The notes: a model not told the origin generated them from the letters alone. Numbered from the stretch's first letter, positions 36,295-46,600 are shown. The stretch: 64,000 nt of DNA from UBA11865 sp041570195 (GCA_041570195.1 JBFFWQ010000001.1:62001-126000), one strand, 5' to 3'. Program-made: numbers and translations.

Positions 36295-38445
36295 CTATTG
36301 CGGCGACACGAAGGTTATGGGCCAAGCTTCGGACTCGAATCGCGTGCCGCTGCCCAGAGTTTCCTCCAGTCGAACGTGCCATTGTTGCTGACCTGGTAGG
36401 ACTGGGACATTAGCGGCCGAGATTGCGAACTGATACTGGTCCTCTAACTGCGGCAAGCTAACCGTACCAAGCTGCAGTACCCGGCCCCTGGACTTCAAGT
36501 AAACCGCGAACCTTTCATCAGCCGCAAGTGGCATTGGCCATGACCACGTAAATATCAGGTTTGTATCTGTTGATAGAAGGAATTCACTCTCCCTTGGCGG
36601 GCCGAGTAGGTTGATTACCGGATCTGGCTCAGGCACTTCCGACAGCGGGATACGGATCACCGGCAAATTGAGCGACGCGAACTCGGCCGTCCAGTACCAC
36701 ACGCTTGGCGAAGACATGTTTTCGCTGAAACCGACGCCCACGTCAGTTGCCTCCGGATCAAGTATGATGGGCCGATGACCCGGGCTTGAGAGCCAGAATC
36801 GTACGGGTGCCACGGCTTCCGCCATTCCCCACGCAGTGGCCTCGCCCGCGTATCCACCAGGGTAGCCAGACAACTGCACTCTCAAAGCAGGGACCGATCC
36901 ATCGGACCCACCATGACCGGTGAAGCCTGACGTGGCCATATCGTCGGCATGGGATTGAGCGGCAATACTCAACTCATGGACCAGGTTGAGGGGCGCCAAA
37001 CCGTTGATTCGGCGAGCTTCGTTGATGTATGCCAGCAGCTGTTCGGCCCGACCAAGCTCCGGCGGAAGTTCCATCAACGGCAACTCCTCACCAGGAGCTG
37101 CCGTACCTGTGGCCTCATTACCCGTGGCCTCAATATCAGCGGCAGGGGTCTCGTTAACCTGTATTTCATTTATGGGTACGAGAATGGGATCGCCAGCGTC
37201 GATCGAGCTAACCAGTGGTAGGAAAAGGTAAAGCGCCCCCCGGTTAACCACTATTGGGTGCTGAATGACCGTTTCACCAAATTCATTGGCGAATCGGGCT
37301 GACACCACATAGTCACCAGCCGACCAATAGACGTGTTCGATTAGGTCGCCGTCATATTCCCGTCCATCGCCCATGTCCCATTCAACGCTGGTAACTGTCT
37401 CGTCTGTGAAGGCCTGCGCCTGAACCACCGAGCCTGCGTCGACAACAGCGGCAATGACGAAGTCCGCCACCGGCGCCTGGCCTACCAGCACACTATGCAC
37501 TGCTTCACTGGTACCACCTGGTCCCGACACGGTGAGGCGAACCTCGTGCATTCCTGTGGCAAAGAAATGGTGGACCGGGTTGGAATCAGTTGACGTCAGG
37601 CCATCGCCGAACTCCCACAAATAACTCAGTGGTGGCTGACCACCGCTTTCGTTTAAGAAGGTCACCGGGTCTCCAGCTCGCGGCGTTGCGTCCGGAACCG
37701 AGAATCTAGCTATAGACTGAGCCACGACGGTCACGATGTTTTGGGCGGTAATAGGGCCCTGCGGGCTATCGACCTGCAGGACGATCTCGTACAGTCCAGG
37801 TGATGCGTAGACAACGACTGGATCTTTCGCCTCGACGATTCGGCCATCGCCAAGTGACCAAATCTGGGTCTCTGAATCGGGACCAGTGACATCGCTGATT
37901 AGATGGATTGGCTGGCCCACAGATACCTGCGGCGGCTCAAGCTTGATTGAAGCGCTAGGGGAAAGACCTACCCAGAATTGAGCATCCTGCCTGATCTCGT
38001 AATCACCGATCTTAACTGATGCGCTAATCAACTGCTCCGGCACGTTGACGTCCGCAACTTGGGCGACGATTGTCAATAGCAATTCGGCCTGAGCCCCTTC
38101 GCCCCCCATGACCGGCTGCCAACTAATTGTGCCGTTTTGGGCATTGTAGAACGTGGCAGCGGGCAATTCTTGCAGTTTGGTAGAAACGCTGCCGGGCAAT
38201 ACTATTTGCACTTCGGGCGCTATCGGAGTCGGGGAGAGATTCTTCAGCGTGACGGTGGCCGTCGCTTCCTGACCCGGCTCAATCGAACGCGGACCTACAG
38301 ACAGCGTCAACTCCAGATCGGCCGCCTGCAGGGCCCAAATTCGCGGCGATTCCGCAGCAGAACCTGTCACGGTGCTGAATGCGAGAGTGACGGTCGCCAG
38401 CGTGAACAGTGCCAGTAGTAGAAAGCTCCGTCTCAGGGCGCGCAT
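36295..38445 (-). CDS. Secreted multi-domain protein: PKD repeats, CAP/SCP domain, C-terminal beta domain
   Basis: A 716-residue protein with a signal peptide (about 1-31) and a DUF11-like beta domain (about 40-160). Three PKD-type domains follow (about 165-400), with the signatures WSLGDGR, WEFGDGL and WDMGDGREYDG. After a short Thr/Ala/Glu-rich linker comes a CAP domain (about 465-590) with AYINEARRINGLAPL, SHADDMA and HRPIILDPEATDVGVGF. CAP proteins of this YkwD type are secreted; some bind sterols or act as proteases, but most bacterial ones are uncharacterised. A C-terminal Ig-like region ends the protein. The ATG has no Shine-Dalgarno and lies eight bases after a -10 box, suggesting a leaderless mRNA. 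It is divergent from enolase. Confidence 0.85.
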   Translation of the reverse strand: MRALRRSFLLLALFTLATVTLAFSTVTGSAAESPRIWALQAADLELTLSVGPRSIEPGQEATATVTLKNLSPTPIAPEVQIVLPGSVSTKLQELPAATFYNAQNGTISWQPVMGGEGAQAELLLTIVAQVADVNVPEQLISASVKIGDYEIRQDAQFWVGLSPSASIKLEPPQVSVGQPIHLISDVTGPDSETQIWSLGDGRIVEAKDPVVVYASPGLYEIVLQVDSPQGPITAQNIVTVVAQSIARFSVPDATPRAGDPVTFLNESGGQPPLSYLWEFGDGLTSTDSNPVHHFFATGMHEVRLTVSGPGGTSEAVHSVLVGQAPVADFVIAAVVDAGSVVQAQAFTDETVTSVEWDMGDGREYDGDLIEHVYWSAGDYVVSARFANEFGETVIQHPIVVNRGALYLFLPLVSSIDAGDPILVPINEIQVNETPAADIEATGNEATGTAAPGEELPLMELPPELGRAEQLLAYINEARRINGLAPLNLVHELSIAAQSHADDMATSGFTGHGGSDGSVPALRVQLSGYPGGYAGEATAWGMAEAVAPVRFWLSSPGHRPIILDPEATDVGVGFSENMSSPSVWYWTAEFASLNLPVIRIPLSEVPEPDPVINLLGPPRESEFLLSTDTNLIFTWSWPMPLAADERFAVYLKSRGRVLQLGTVSLPQLEDQYQFAISAANVPVLPGQQQWHVRLEETLGSGTRFESEAWPITFVSPQ

Positions 38446-38453
38446 ACAGAGTC

Positions 38454-38482
38454 AGTTTATCAGATACGAACAGCTGATACAA
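38454..38482 (-). promoter_or_regulatory. Promoter of the PKD-CAP protein gene
   Basis: TTGTAT, 17 bases, TAAACT on the minus strand, with TG just ahead of the -10 (TGATAAACT). The -10 ends eight bases before the ATG at 38445. Confidence 0.5.
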
Positions 38483-38504
38483 GTGGACAGGAGGCCTATT
38501 TCTC

Positions 38505-38533
38505 TTGCGCAGGCTCATTGGCTTAGCTATCAT
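38505..38533 (+). promoter_or_regulatory. Promoter of enolase
   Basis: TTGCGC, 17 bases, TATCAT, 33 bases before the ATG at 38567. It lies back to back with the promoter of the divergent PKD-CAP gene. Confidence 0.4.
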
Positions 38534-38566
38534 TCCCGCATATTTGGTGAGTGCAAAGGAGTGATA

Positions 38567-39853
38567 ATGACCCACATTGTATCGGTCTATGGACGCGAAG
38601 TCCTGGATTCACGCGGAAATCCGACTGTCGAGGTTGAAGTTACATTGATTGACGGTTCCAAAGGGCGGGCGATTGTGCCCTCAGGTGCATCGACAGGCGT
38701 CCACGAGGCCTGGGAGAAACGGGACGGCGACAAGAATCGCTATGGCGGCAAAGGTGTGCTGGGGGCGATCGAGGCGGTCAACGACGAAATCGGCGAAGCA
38801 CTGGTTGGTTGGGATGCGACTGACCAGGTCGGCATTGACGAAGTAATGGTTGAACTAGATGGCACGGAGAATAAGGGGCGTCTGGGGGCTAACGCGATAC
38901 TTGGCGTCTCGCTTGCAGTAGCTAAGGCCGCTGCTGATAGCATCAGTCTACCTCTCTATCGGTACTTGGGTGGTGTCTCAGCGCGAACGCTTCCGGTACC
39001 TATGATGAATATCATGAACGGGGGAAAACATGCGGCCGGGTCAACCGACCTGCAAGAGTTCATGATCATGCCGGTGGGCGCCCCATCATTTTCTGAAGCG
39101 ACGCGCTGGTGTGTTGAGATTTACCAGAGCCTCAAAAAGGTTTTGGCCTCGAAAGGCTACAGCACAACTGTTGGCGATGAAGGCGGATTCGCGCCCAAGC
39201 TGTCGGCGAACAAAGAAGCAATCGAACTGATGCTGGAGGCAACAGAAAAGGCGGGTTATAAGCCAGGCGATCAGATCATGTTGGCCATGGATCCAGCGGC
39301 GAGCGAGATCTACGAAGACGGCAAATATCACCTAAAGACGGAAGGAAAAGTATTGTCAGGCGCTGAGATGGTTGGCTTCTATGCAGACTGGGTCGAGAAA
39401 TACCCTATCATCTCAATCGAGGACGGACTGGACGAAGATGACTGGGCGAGTTGGTCGCTGATGATGGAACAACTTGGAGATAAGATCCAGATCGTCGGCG
39501 ATGATCTTTTGGTGACCAATGTGAACCGGATCAGAATGGGTCTTGAGCAGAAGGCAGCGAATAGTTTGCTGTGCAAGGTAAATCAAATTGGCACTCTGAC
39601 CGAAGCAATCGCCGCTGTAGACCTGGTGCAGCGTCACGGTTGGACGGCCGTCGTTTCTCACCGCAGCGGTGAGACCGAGGATACCACTATTGCCGATCTG
39701 GTGGTCGCGCTAAACGCCGGTCAGATTAAGACCGGGGCCCCGGCGCGTACCGACCGGGTATCGAAGTATAACCAGCTTATGCGAATTGAAGACGATCTGG
39801 CTGACACGGCCCATTATCCAGGCCTGGCGGCGTTCACAAACCTGAAGCTGTAA
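38567..39853 (+). CDS. eno: Enolase (2-phosphoglycerate dehydratase)
   Basis: 428 residues from the ATG at 38567 (AAAGGAG upstream); an in-frame extension to 38372 crosses the promoter region and is rejected. It converts 2-phosphoglycerate to phosphoenolpyruvate in glycolysis, with Mg. It carries REVLDSRGNPTVEVEV at the start, the GANAILGVSLAVAKA loop, and the acidic metal ligands in IEDGLDEDDW and VGDDLLVTN. The signature near the C-terminus is SHRSGETEDTTIADLVV. The length is the family norm. The SixA-like gene follows after 14 bases and is likely co-transcribed. Confidence 0.98.
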   Translation: MTHIVSVYGREVLDSRGNPTVEVEVTLIDGSKGRAIVPSGASTGVHEAWEKRDGDKNRYGGKGVLGAIEAVNDEIGEALVGWDATDQVGIDEVMVELDGTENKGRLGANAILGVSLAVAKAAADSISLPLYRYLGGVSARTLPVPMMNIMNGGKHAAGSTDLQEFMIMPVGAPSFSEATRWCVEIYQSLKKVLASKGYSTTVGDEGGFAPKLSANKEAIELMLEATEKAGYKPGDQIMLAMDPAASEIYEDGKYHLKTEGKVLSGAEMVGFYADWVEKYPIISIEDGLDEDDWASWSLMMEQLGDKIQIVGDDLLVTNVNRIRMGLEQKAANSLLCKVNQIGTLTEAIAAVDLVQRHGWTAVVSHRSGETEDTTIADLVVALNAGQIKTGAPARTDRVSKYNQLMRIEDDLADTAHYPGLAAFTNLKL

Positions 39854-39867
39854 TCAGGCAAAGGAGC

Positions 39868-40365
39868 ATGGGAGTGAAGACTTTACTCATCCTGCGCCAC
39901 GCAAAATCGAGCTGGTCAGATGCGAGCTTGAGCGATCATGATCGCCCTTTGAACAAGCGCGGCAAGGGCGACGCGCCAAAGATGGGCAGTTTGCTCAGGG
40001 CGGAGGAGCTAACACCTGATCTCATCATAAGCTCGTCGGCGAAACGGGCAATCAGGACGGCCGAGGGCGTCGCAGAGACCTGCGGGTTCGATGGGCAGAT
40101 CATTGCAACTCGAGATCTCTATCATGCGGACCCTGAGTCCTATTTTGAGGTACTACGACTGTTGGGAGAAAGGAATGCCGTCGTGATGGTTGTGGGGCAC
40201 AATCCTGGCATGGAGGAGTTGCTGGAAAGCCTCACTGGTGAATGGGTGAGAATGCCAACTGCGGCGCTGGCCGAGGTGCGGATGAATACAGACGACTGGT
40301 CAAGCGTTTCTGACGGAACGAGCGGCGAGCTTGCCAATCTCTGGCTGCCCCGGGAGCTGATCTGA
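39868..40365 (+). CDS. SixA-like histidine phosphatase
   Basis: A 165-residue protein of the histidine-phosphatase superfamily. It has the catalytic RHAKSSW motif near residue 10, an SSSAKRAIRTAEG stretch (second conserved Arg), and VVGHNPGMEELL with the second catalytic His. The small size and the RHAKS form match SixA, a phosphohistidine phosphatase acting on histidine-phosphorylated proteins; other small-molecule phosphatases of the fold cannot be excluded. It is preceded by AAAGGAG and lies 14 bases after eno. The first bases allow either ATG (39868) or the GTG two codons later. Confidence 0.88.
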   Translation: MGVKTLLILRHAKSSWSDASLSDHDRPLNKRGKGDAPKMGSLLRAEELTPDLIISSSAKRAIRTAEGVAETCGFDGQIIATRDLYHADPESYFEVLRLLGERNAVVMVVGHNPGMEELLESLTGEWVRMPTAALAEVRMNTDDWSSVSDGTSGELANLWLPRELI

Positions 40366-40403
40366 CAGGACACGAGAATATATCGGCTAGGGCAAACGTT
40401 CCC

Positions 40404-43400
40404 TCACGCTAGGTTTGACGCTTCAACCTGCTTCGTACTGGTGTAAAGCCGGCTGAAACTCTTGTTCTGAGCGACCCACAGACCGACAAGACCTATGCGC
40501 ATTTCGAAGAGCGGAGCGCCTTCGTCGCCAATTTCACGCATTATACCCCTTTCCACGAGACGGTTCAGCGCGCCAGTTACCTCGGCCGCCTGTAGGTTGA
40601 TGCCATACTGCCTGAGTTCCTGAACCAGGTCATCAGGTCTGAAGGGCGAATCGAAGTCCATCAGGCGCGAACTGGCGGCCAGCAATGCTCGCTCAGGATA
40701 GCGCGAGCGTTGCCAGATATAGGCGAAATGGACTTCGCCCAGCCGCAGCATTTCGTCCAGCGCGGCATTAACGTCACTGATAGTGATGTAGCTGCTCTGG
40801 CGCTTGTTAGCCTGGTTGACGAGAGTGTAACAGACAAGCTGCAAGAAATACGGATGCCCGGCCGTGACTCGCAAGATCTTGTTGACGGCGATATCGTCGT
40901 AGACCAAGTTGGGCGCTACAGGATCTCGAATCAGATGTATGGCAGAGTCGACGTCAAGAAAGCCAACATGGCGATAAAGAGCGCTATTGAATAACACCGA
41001 CCAGTAATCGGTGCCCATTTCCTCTAGCCGGTGCGTCCCGGCGAATATGAAACTGACCCCCGCGGCATGTTGCATCAAGTGCCTTAGATAGGAGAACAGA
41101 GTCTGGGGAAGGATCCCGCTGCGGACCAAATCCTCAAATGACTCAAATTCATCGAAAACTAGCACGATGGTCGTATCGGGCGCGAGTAAAGATCTTACGT
41201 GAGGAAGGAACTCTCGCTCGAAGCGTCTTCCGGCGTCCTGTTGCCAATAGTTGAGATCCGGTACTTCTAAGGTCAAGCCGCGAGAAGCCAGTGCATCAGA
41301 AATGGACCAGGCAAGATCGCTGAACAATGAGGGTAGGCCTGGCGACACCCCCAACGACTGACAGTCAATGTAGATAGGTAGCAAGTCATCGGCCAGGTAG
41401 TGGTCCAGCCGCAACAGAGCGGACGTCTTTCCGGTGCGACGCTGACCGATAAGTATCAACACGTTCTTCTGCGAGAGACCGGCGGCATTCTCTTTGAGGA
41501 AAGCAAATAGTTGCTCCCTACCAAAGAAGAGCGCGCTATTCGATCTCAATGGCATTCCAGGCGAATAGGGATTGCCCACAGGCGAGTACTCGCGCTCCGG
41601 CGGTAGAAGCTGAACCATATCGGCGAAGGCAACATGCTTGTCCTTACTGTGACGATCTTCATAATCGATGTTGAATTCCACCCGAAATTGGTCTTCGCCG
41701 GCCGGCTCGAGAGCGAAATACAGTTGTCGTCCGCGGCCAGGCGATAGGTAGGGTATATGCTGCGAGCGGTTGACGATCGAGTAGCTGGCGTCGGGGATGA
41801 GCGACACTTGAACGTGTTCGGCCGGCGCACGGCCGACGTTACGGATTGATAGGGCCACAACGGTACGCGGATCGGGAATCACGTTCTTGGTCAGGAGGTT
41901 AACCACAAGCTGTGCCCGGCCGTGTAATTCCTCAACTTCAGATCTGATGAGACCCAGCCAACGGTCAGCAATGGCCTTGGCGAGCGTATTCTCGATTTGC
42001 ACAGGCCAATCCTGGGCCTGATATTCAAGTTGCTTGAGCAATCCCAAAGCCTCGTTCAGATAGATTACCCTGTCCTCCGCCAGATCAACTCTTTCGCTGT
42101 CCCGAATTCCACCCAGGACAGCCAATATGCCTTCAAATGCCTCAGAGAATAGTTGGGCCTGACTTCTTACCTGGATCAATTGTTCGAGCGAGGGTTGCAT
42201 AAGGGACAGTTGCGTCAGCGTTGGTGCCGTTAGCAATGCATGCCCGCTGCTGTACGTGACGCGCCATTCATCCAAAAGATGCCACTTCCGTCCCAGACGC
42301 TCAACCTCGTCGAGTGCTCCGTTGATAACCGGCAATCCCGATTCCGGTCTGGCGGCGAGCAAGAAGAGACCATCTGCAAGACTAGCCAGAGTTGCATCGC
42401 CGTCACGCCGGGCGCGATTTGCCAGACTGAGTAAGAAATCGGGCGAACCACCGGTCCTATTGTATTCCTCTTCCAGTAACTTCAGCGTGGCCTCAGGTAG
42501 CGTTCGCTGCCGCCGAAAGAATCTACCAGCAACAACGTCTGGTGAACGGGCTTGCCGAACGTAAATGACAGCGGCGAGTGCACCGGCCAATCCTACCATC
42601 ATGGCGACTATGATGCCGGGCAGAGTCGAGCCCGGCAGGATTGGTGGTGGTCCCGAGGCGGGCTGAACGACTCCTTCGTGGGTCCCGTCATCATAGGTGA
42701 AGCGAAAGTTAACCCCGGTTGCGTCGGCAGGCGGACTCACTGGCCAGAACAATGTGTCCCGGCCGCTTCCGGCCACTTTTTCGCCTACCGGTAACCACCG
42801 GTCACTCCCACCGTCCTGCAATTCGAGTGATACGGCGACGGGATCGTTCTCAACGTCGATTACAGTAACGGAAATACCATATTCATTCTGGTTGACCTCG
42901 GTTTCAGGATCGATCAATAGAGGTGGGCGATTGGCCTGGGATCTGAATAGCTGGACGACGCCATTCTCCGTGACCACAAGTAGCTCAGCCTGGAGATCAG
43001 GGGGGCGACGCAGCGCCGTAACGTGAAATACCTCACTGCCCAGATCAATCTGCCCCCACTGTTCTACGCCATCACCGGTCAGTAATCTGACCTCACCATC
43101 TCTATTACCATAGGCGATGTCAGATCGCACATCTCCATCCAAGTCGCCGGAATATACCGATGTGATGCGACCAGTATTCTCCAAACGGAATAGTTCGTCA
43201 CCACTGAGGCTAATTCGAACCAATTCCTCTTCATCCGTACCAATCAACAGGGAGTTTTCAGCCAAGTGAGTAACCACTGGTAGCCCATCTAGGCGGATTT
43301 GCCAGTGCTGACTTCCCCGGGTACTGAGGCTGCGGACCGTCCCTCCATCGAGGGCAACCAATAGCACAGGGACAAATGCTTCATCTTCGATTGCTAGCTT

Positions 43401-45245
43401 CAAATCGGCGACTTCGTCCAGGTAGCTAGCCGCTCGCCTTATCTGGTTGCCCTTGTTATTTAGGCGGACGATCGTGTTGGCGCCAGTCGCGAGAATGATC
43501 TCGGGATCACGCCCGTCCTCAAGTAGAGTCAGATGATCAATACTGGCGTTAAGAGTTGCCCGCCAAAACTCCTCGCCGGCTAGTGAGTAGGCAATGACCT
43601 GACCATCCCTTGTACCAACAACAAGTTCGGCTGGTGCGCTTTGGTTCAGATCGGCGACGAGGATGCTGGAAACCGTAGAATCGACGGGAGTATGATAAAG
43701 GTCAGTTCCATCCGGCAAGAGAATGGTAATCCATCCCAATGACTCCTGCAGTCCGTCCTCACCGGATACGATCTGGTTATGAGCGACGACGATTAGCGAC
43801 CCAGAATCGGACTCGCCGGCGGCATGGGTGAGAGCAGTGATCACGCCATCGAAATTAGCTGTCCAAATGGCGGCGCCGTCGCTATCCAACGCATGTAGCG
43901 AACCATCGTTGTTGCCGACCAAAATCTCCTGCTCGCCATCATCGTCGATGTCCTCAACCAATATCGCTTCTGGCCGGGCGCCCAGCCGATAGTCCCATGC
44001 CTCAAAGTATTGCCGCGCCCCTACGCCCGGATCCAGCAGTTCTAGGGTAGCAAAACCTGCGAGCAAAAGCTCGTTGCGACCGTCGCGATTGATGTCGACA
44101 AGCCGGCTGGTATCCACGTCGCTACGGGCCGAATAAGAGGGTTCTAGTCTGCGTCCATCGCCGTCCAGAAGAATGATCTCCGACTCCCCAGATCCCGCAT
44201 TCGGCTGATCTAGCAGAACCGCGATATCGACGAGAGTTTTCTGAGGTCGGGGATGCGGGGCGACTGAAATAACGGTAATTGGCTGGTCGGCAGTAGGGCT
44301 GAGCGCGCGCGACCAGATTCGCTGGCCTTCCTCATCGTAGGCGATGACCATACCTACTTCAGTGCCGACGACCAAGGCAGGCTGCTCATCGAGCAAGGCA
44401 GAAGTGAGGGTTGTGACCGCTCGGTTTGGGGTGCGGTAAGGCCAGCGCCGGTTGCCATTGGCGGTGTATAGATAGACCCGATTCAGCGTCGTAGCAAGTG
44501 CTATCTCTAGCTCGCCATCGGGATCAAATGCGGTCAGGGTCATAGCAGTTACCCGGCCGCTGTCAGAGCGCTCCCATTGCCGTTGACCCTGCCAGTCTAT
44601 CAGGACTAGTTTGCTGAACCCTTCGTCGGCAAAATAGCTGTAGACAATTTCGTTGATCCCGTCTCGATTCAGATCGGCTACCGCAAGTTGCGGCGTGGCG
44701 TCTTGGGCGGGAGGGTCCGTGAAACCATATTCCCATACCAGAAAGCCCTGGCCATTGAAGCGTAGAAGAGCGCCATCCGAGAGGGCGACCAGGATATCAT
44801 CGGGACCCGAACCATCACCGCTCAATGGCAGTAGCGCCGCCGGCCTAGCACCGAGAGGTCGACGCCAGATCTCCTGTCCCTCGCTATTGAGGAGCACGAG
44901 TCTGGCCTCTGTCGCCAGGACAATCTCATCAGCGGTCGGTTGGAGGTTATCCGCATCAAGGGCCGTTAGATTGACCACGTCATTTTCGGTCTCAAACGGA
45001 ACGGGCCAGACCTCCCGCCCATTAGAATCGAGTGCCATAATCTGACGGCCGTCGGCAACAACGACGAACTCGTCAATACCGTCGTGATCCACATCATCGA
45101 CGACGATGCGAGCTAGCCGTCCTGGCGCATCGTAGCGCCAGTAAACCGCATCTGATGATTGTGCGGATAGTGAGTCTGCGAAAAGTATTGTGCCCAGTAG
45201 CAGCAATAAAAGGGACGATAGCGAGCGTAGTCGGAACAGAGGCAT
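40404..45245 (-). CDS. Transmembrane beta-propeller protein with cytoplasmic STAND-like ATPase
   Basis: A 1613-residue protein. A signal peptide (about 1-28) is followed by about 780 residues of beta-propeller blades (FG-GAP/PQQ-like, with recurring D-x-D-x-D-G loops such as DVDHDGIDEFVV). An Ig-like region follows, then one transmembrane helix near residues 870-893. The cytoplasmic part has an alpha-helical stretch and a CARDB-like beta domain, then a P-loop ATPase: Walker A GQRRTGKTS (about 1265) and Walker B TTIVLVFDEFESF (about 1360). A winged-helix end follows (about 1510-1590). This is the layout of a membrane receptor: ligand-binding propeller outside, nucleotide switch inside. It follows the ATPase-OmpR gene by 19 bases and probably acts with it (inference). 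The closest precise family is not known to me. Confidence 0.82.
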   Translation of the reverse strand: MPLFRLRSLSSLLLLLLGTILFADSLSAQSSDAVYWRYDAPGRLARIVVDDVDHDGIDEFVVVADGRQIMALDSNGREVWPVPFETENDVVNLTALDADNLQPTADEIVLATEARLVLLNSEGQEIWRRPLGARPAALLPLSGDGSGPDDILVALSDGALLRFNGQGFLVWEYGFTDPPAQDATPQLAVADLNRDGINEIVYSYFADEGFSKLVLIDWQGQRQWERSDSGRVTAMTLTAFDPDGELEIALATTLNRVYLYTANGNRRWPYRTPNRAVTTLTSALLDEQPALVVGTEVGMVIAYDEEGQRIWSRALSPTADQPITVISVAPHPRPQKTLVDIAVLLDQPNAGSGESEIILLDGDGRRLEPSYSARSDVDTSRLVDINRDGRNELLLAGFATLELLDPGVGARQYFEAWDYRLGARPEAILVEDIDDDGEQEILVGNNDGSLHALDSDGAAIWTANFDGVITALTHAAGESDSGSLIVVAHNQIVSGEDGLQESLGWITILLPDGTDLYHTPVDSTVSSILVADLNQSAPAELVVGTRDGQVIAYSLAGEEFWRATLNASIDHLTLLEDGRDPEIILATGANTIVRLNNKGNQIRRAASYLDEVADLKLAIEDEAFVPVLLVALDGGTVRSLSTRGSQHWQIRLDGLPVVTHLAENSLLIGTDEEELVRISLSGDELFRLENTGRITSVYSGDLDGDVRSDIAYGNRDGEVRLLTGDGVEQWGQIDLGSEVFHVTALRRPPDLQAELLVVTENGVVQLFRSQANRPPLLIDPETEVNQNEYGISVTVIDVENDPVAVSLELQDGGSDRWLPVGEKVAGSGRDTLFWPVSPPADATGVNFRFTYDDGTHEGVVQPASGPPPILPGSTLPGIIVAMMVGLAGALAAVIYVRQARSPDVVAGRFFRRQRTLPEATLKLLEEEYNRTGGSPDFLLSLANRARRDGDATLASLADGLFLLAARPESGLPVINGALDEVERLGRKWHLLDEWRVTYSSGHALLTAPTLTQLSLMQPSLEQLIQVRSQAQLFSEAFEGILAVLGGIRDSERVDLAEDRVIYLNEALGLLKQLEYQAQDWPVQIENTLAKAIADRWLGLIRSEVEELHGRAQLVVNLLTKNVIPDPRTVVALSIRNVGRAPAEHVQVSLIPDASYSIVNRSQHIPYLSPGRGRQLYFALEPAGEDQFRVEFNIDYEDRHSKDKHVAFADMVQLLPPEREYSPVGNPYSPGMPLRSNSALFFGREQLFAFLKENAAGLSQKNVLILIGQRRTGKTSALLRLDHYLADDLLPIYIDCQSLGVSPGLPSLFSDLAWSISDALASRGLTLEVPDLNYWQQDAGRRFEREFLPHVRSLLAPDTTIVLVFDEFESFEDLVRSGILPQTLFSYLRHLMQHAAGVSFIFAGTHRLEEMGTDYWSVLFNSALYRHVGFLDVDSAIHLIRDPVAPNLVYDDIAVNKILRVTAGHPYFLQLVCYTLVNQANKRQSSYITISDVNAALDEMLRLGEVHFAYIWQRSRYPERALLAASSRLMDFDSPFRPDDLVQELRQYGINLQAAEVTGALNRLVERGIMREIGDEGAPLFEMRIGLVGLWVAQNKSFSRLYTSTKQVEASNLA

Positions 45246-45264
45246 GGTAGCAATTTACCCCGAA

Positions 45265-46581
45265 CTAGGCGCCCGGTTCGCGCAGCGTGTAGCCTATTCC
45301 GCGCTCACTGACTATCCAGGCGCCAAAGGGTTTCATGGCCCGGCGAAGGCGCTTGATCAAAGTCTTGAGGCGGTCTGGATCATCCACCAGTGCGTCGCCC
45401 CAAACAGCGATCTCAAGTTGTGCGCTGGGGACCACCTGACCTGGCTGCTGAGCGAGTCGCGTCAACAGGTCAAACTGCGATGCAGTCAAGGCAATCTCTT
45501 CTCCTTCAGCGCGAACCTGGTGACGCTGAAGGTCAACCACAAAAGGCCCGGCCTGGATCAAGTCTTTGACCTCCTGACGCCGAATGAAGCGCCACAGTAC
45601 CTCACTTGAGTAGCGATAATCATTATTCTCCCGGACAATCAAACATTGCTGTTCTAACTGTCGCATCGTTTCGATGGGCCCGTCCATGATCGCCAGGCTA
45701 TACTGCTCCTCTGGAGACAAATTGCGCCAGAGGTAGGTGAAATGGGATTCAGCTTCAACTTCAACAGGCATATCGAGCCAGCTAGCGATTGAATTGGCAG
45801 CGTCAAACTGGTTGGAAGTGAGTGCCTGGAAGGCATGGTAGCCGGCAATATGTAGGAAGCACGGGTGGTAGCCGGCTAGTTTGAAGATCTGCGCCCGAAG
45901 TTCAGGTGTAAATGTAACGCCAGTATCCCGTAGCCGGCGATCTATAAGCGTAATGGCTTCGTCTTCGGAGAATAAACCCAGCGTCAGCGAAACGAAGATG
46001 TTGAAGAACGGAGAGCTCAAAATCTGCTCATCGGCGCTAATTGAGATTAGAGGTCGCTGGCTGGCGGTGAGAAAGGCTAGTCCATATTTGGTTGTCAGGC
46101 CTCGCAGCCTGGCGAAAAAATAGGGCGTCAGGCGAGCATTTGCTGCAAGCAGTTCGAATTCGTCAAGCAGAACGATTACTGAAACGTTGGCCTTGTAAAT
46201 CGTGTTTAGTACCCGATCCAACGCCCGATAGGTCCCCGGCCTGCGAAGGTTCTCGAGTTTTAAAGGAGTCGACGATAGTGCGTCCGCTATGCTAGTCAGG
46301 AGTGCCTCATAGACCTCTTCTGGTGGCGAACCGCCTAGCTCCTGGCAATCGACCGTTGCGAACAAAGCTCGATCTTGACCTAACTCATAGGCGGCACGCG
46401 TGACCGGTCGGCTTAGATGCAACAACAAAGAACTCTTGCCGATGCGGCGAGGACCAACAATCGAGACGCTTTGACCGTTCCGGCAGAGACCAAGAATTTG
46501 GGCTATCTCGGCTCGGCGACCGTGGAACTCCTCTGCTCTACGGATCGCGCCTCGATGGAAGAATGGATTGTCGATGCTCAT
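45265..46581 (-). CDS. AAA/STAND-like ATPase with C-terminal OmpR-type winged helix
   Basis: A 438-residue protein. It has an N-terminal P-loop ATPase domain: Walker A GPRRIGKSS (43-51), Walker B VIVLLDEFE with Asp140-Glu141, and a following ASQRP sensor. A helical middle region (about 225-330) follows. The C-terminal Trans_reg_C/OmpR-type DNA-binding domain spans about residues 343-435 (ALTASQFDLLTRLAQQPGQVV and VSERGIGYTL). The fold implies that nucleotide state controls DNA binding. AAGGTG precedes the ATG. The next gene, 19 bases on, encodes a membrane receptor with a similar ATPase, so a signalling pair is likely. Confidence 0.85.
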   Translation of the reverse strand: MSIDNPFFHRGAIRRAEEFHGRRAEIAQILGLCRNGQSVSIVGPRRIGKSSLLLHLSRPVTRAAYELGQDRALFATVDCQELGGSPPEEVYEALLTSIADALSSTPLKLENLRRPGTYRALDRVLNTIYKANVSVIVLLDEFELLAANARLTPYFFARLRGLTTKYGLAFLTASQRPLISISADEQILSSPFFNIFVSLTLGLFSEDEAITLIDRRLRDTGVTFTPELRAQIFKLAGYHPCFLHIAGYHAFQALTSNQFDAANSIASWLDMPVEVEAESHFTYLWRNLSPEEQYSLAIMDGPIETMRQLEQQCLIVRENNDYRYSSEVLWRFIRRQEVKDLIQAGPFVVDLQRHQVRAEGEEIALTASQFDLLTRLAQQPGQVVPSAQLEIAVWGDALVDDPDRLKTLIKRLRRAMKPFGAWIVSERGIGYTLREPGA

Positions 46582-46600
46582 TATTGCTTCACCTTAAACT

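Noticed and set aside
36217..36399. Short plus-strand reading frame after the COG2403-type gene
   Set aside because: It overlaps the end of the PKD-CAP gene, has no Shine-Dalgarno and no recognisable protein features.
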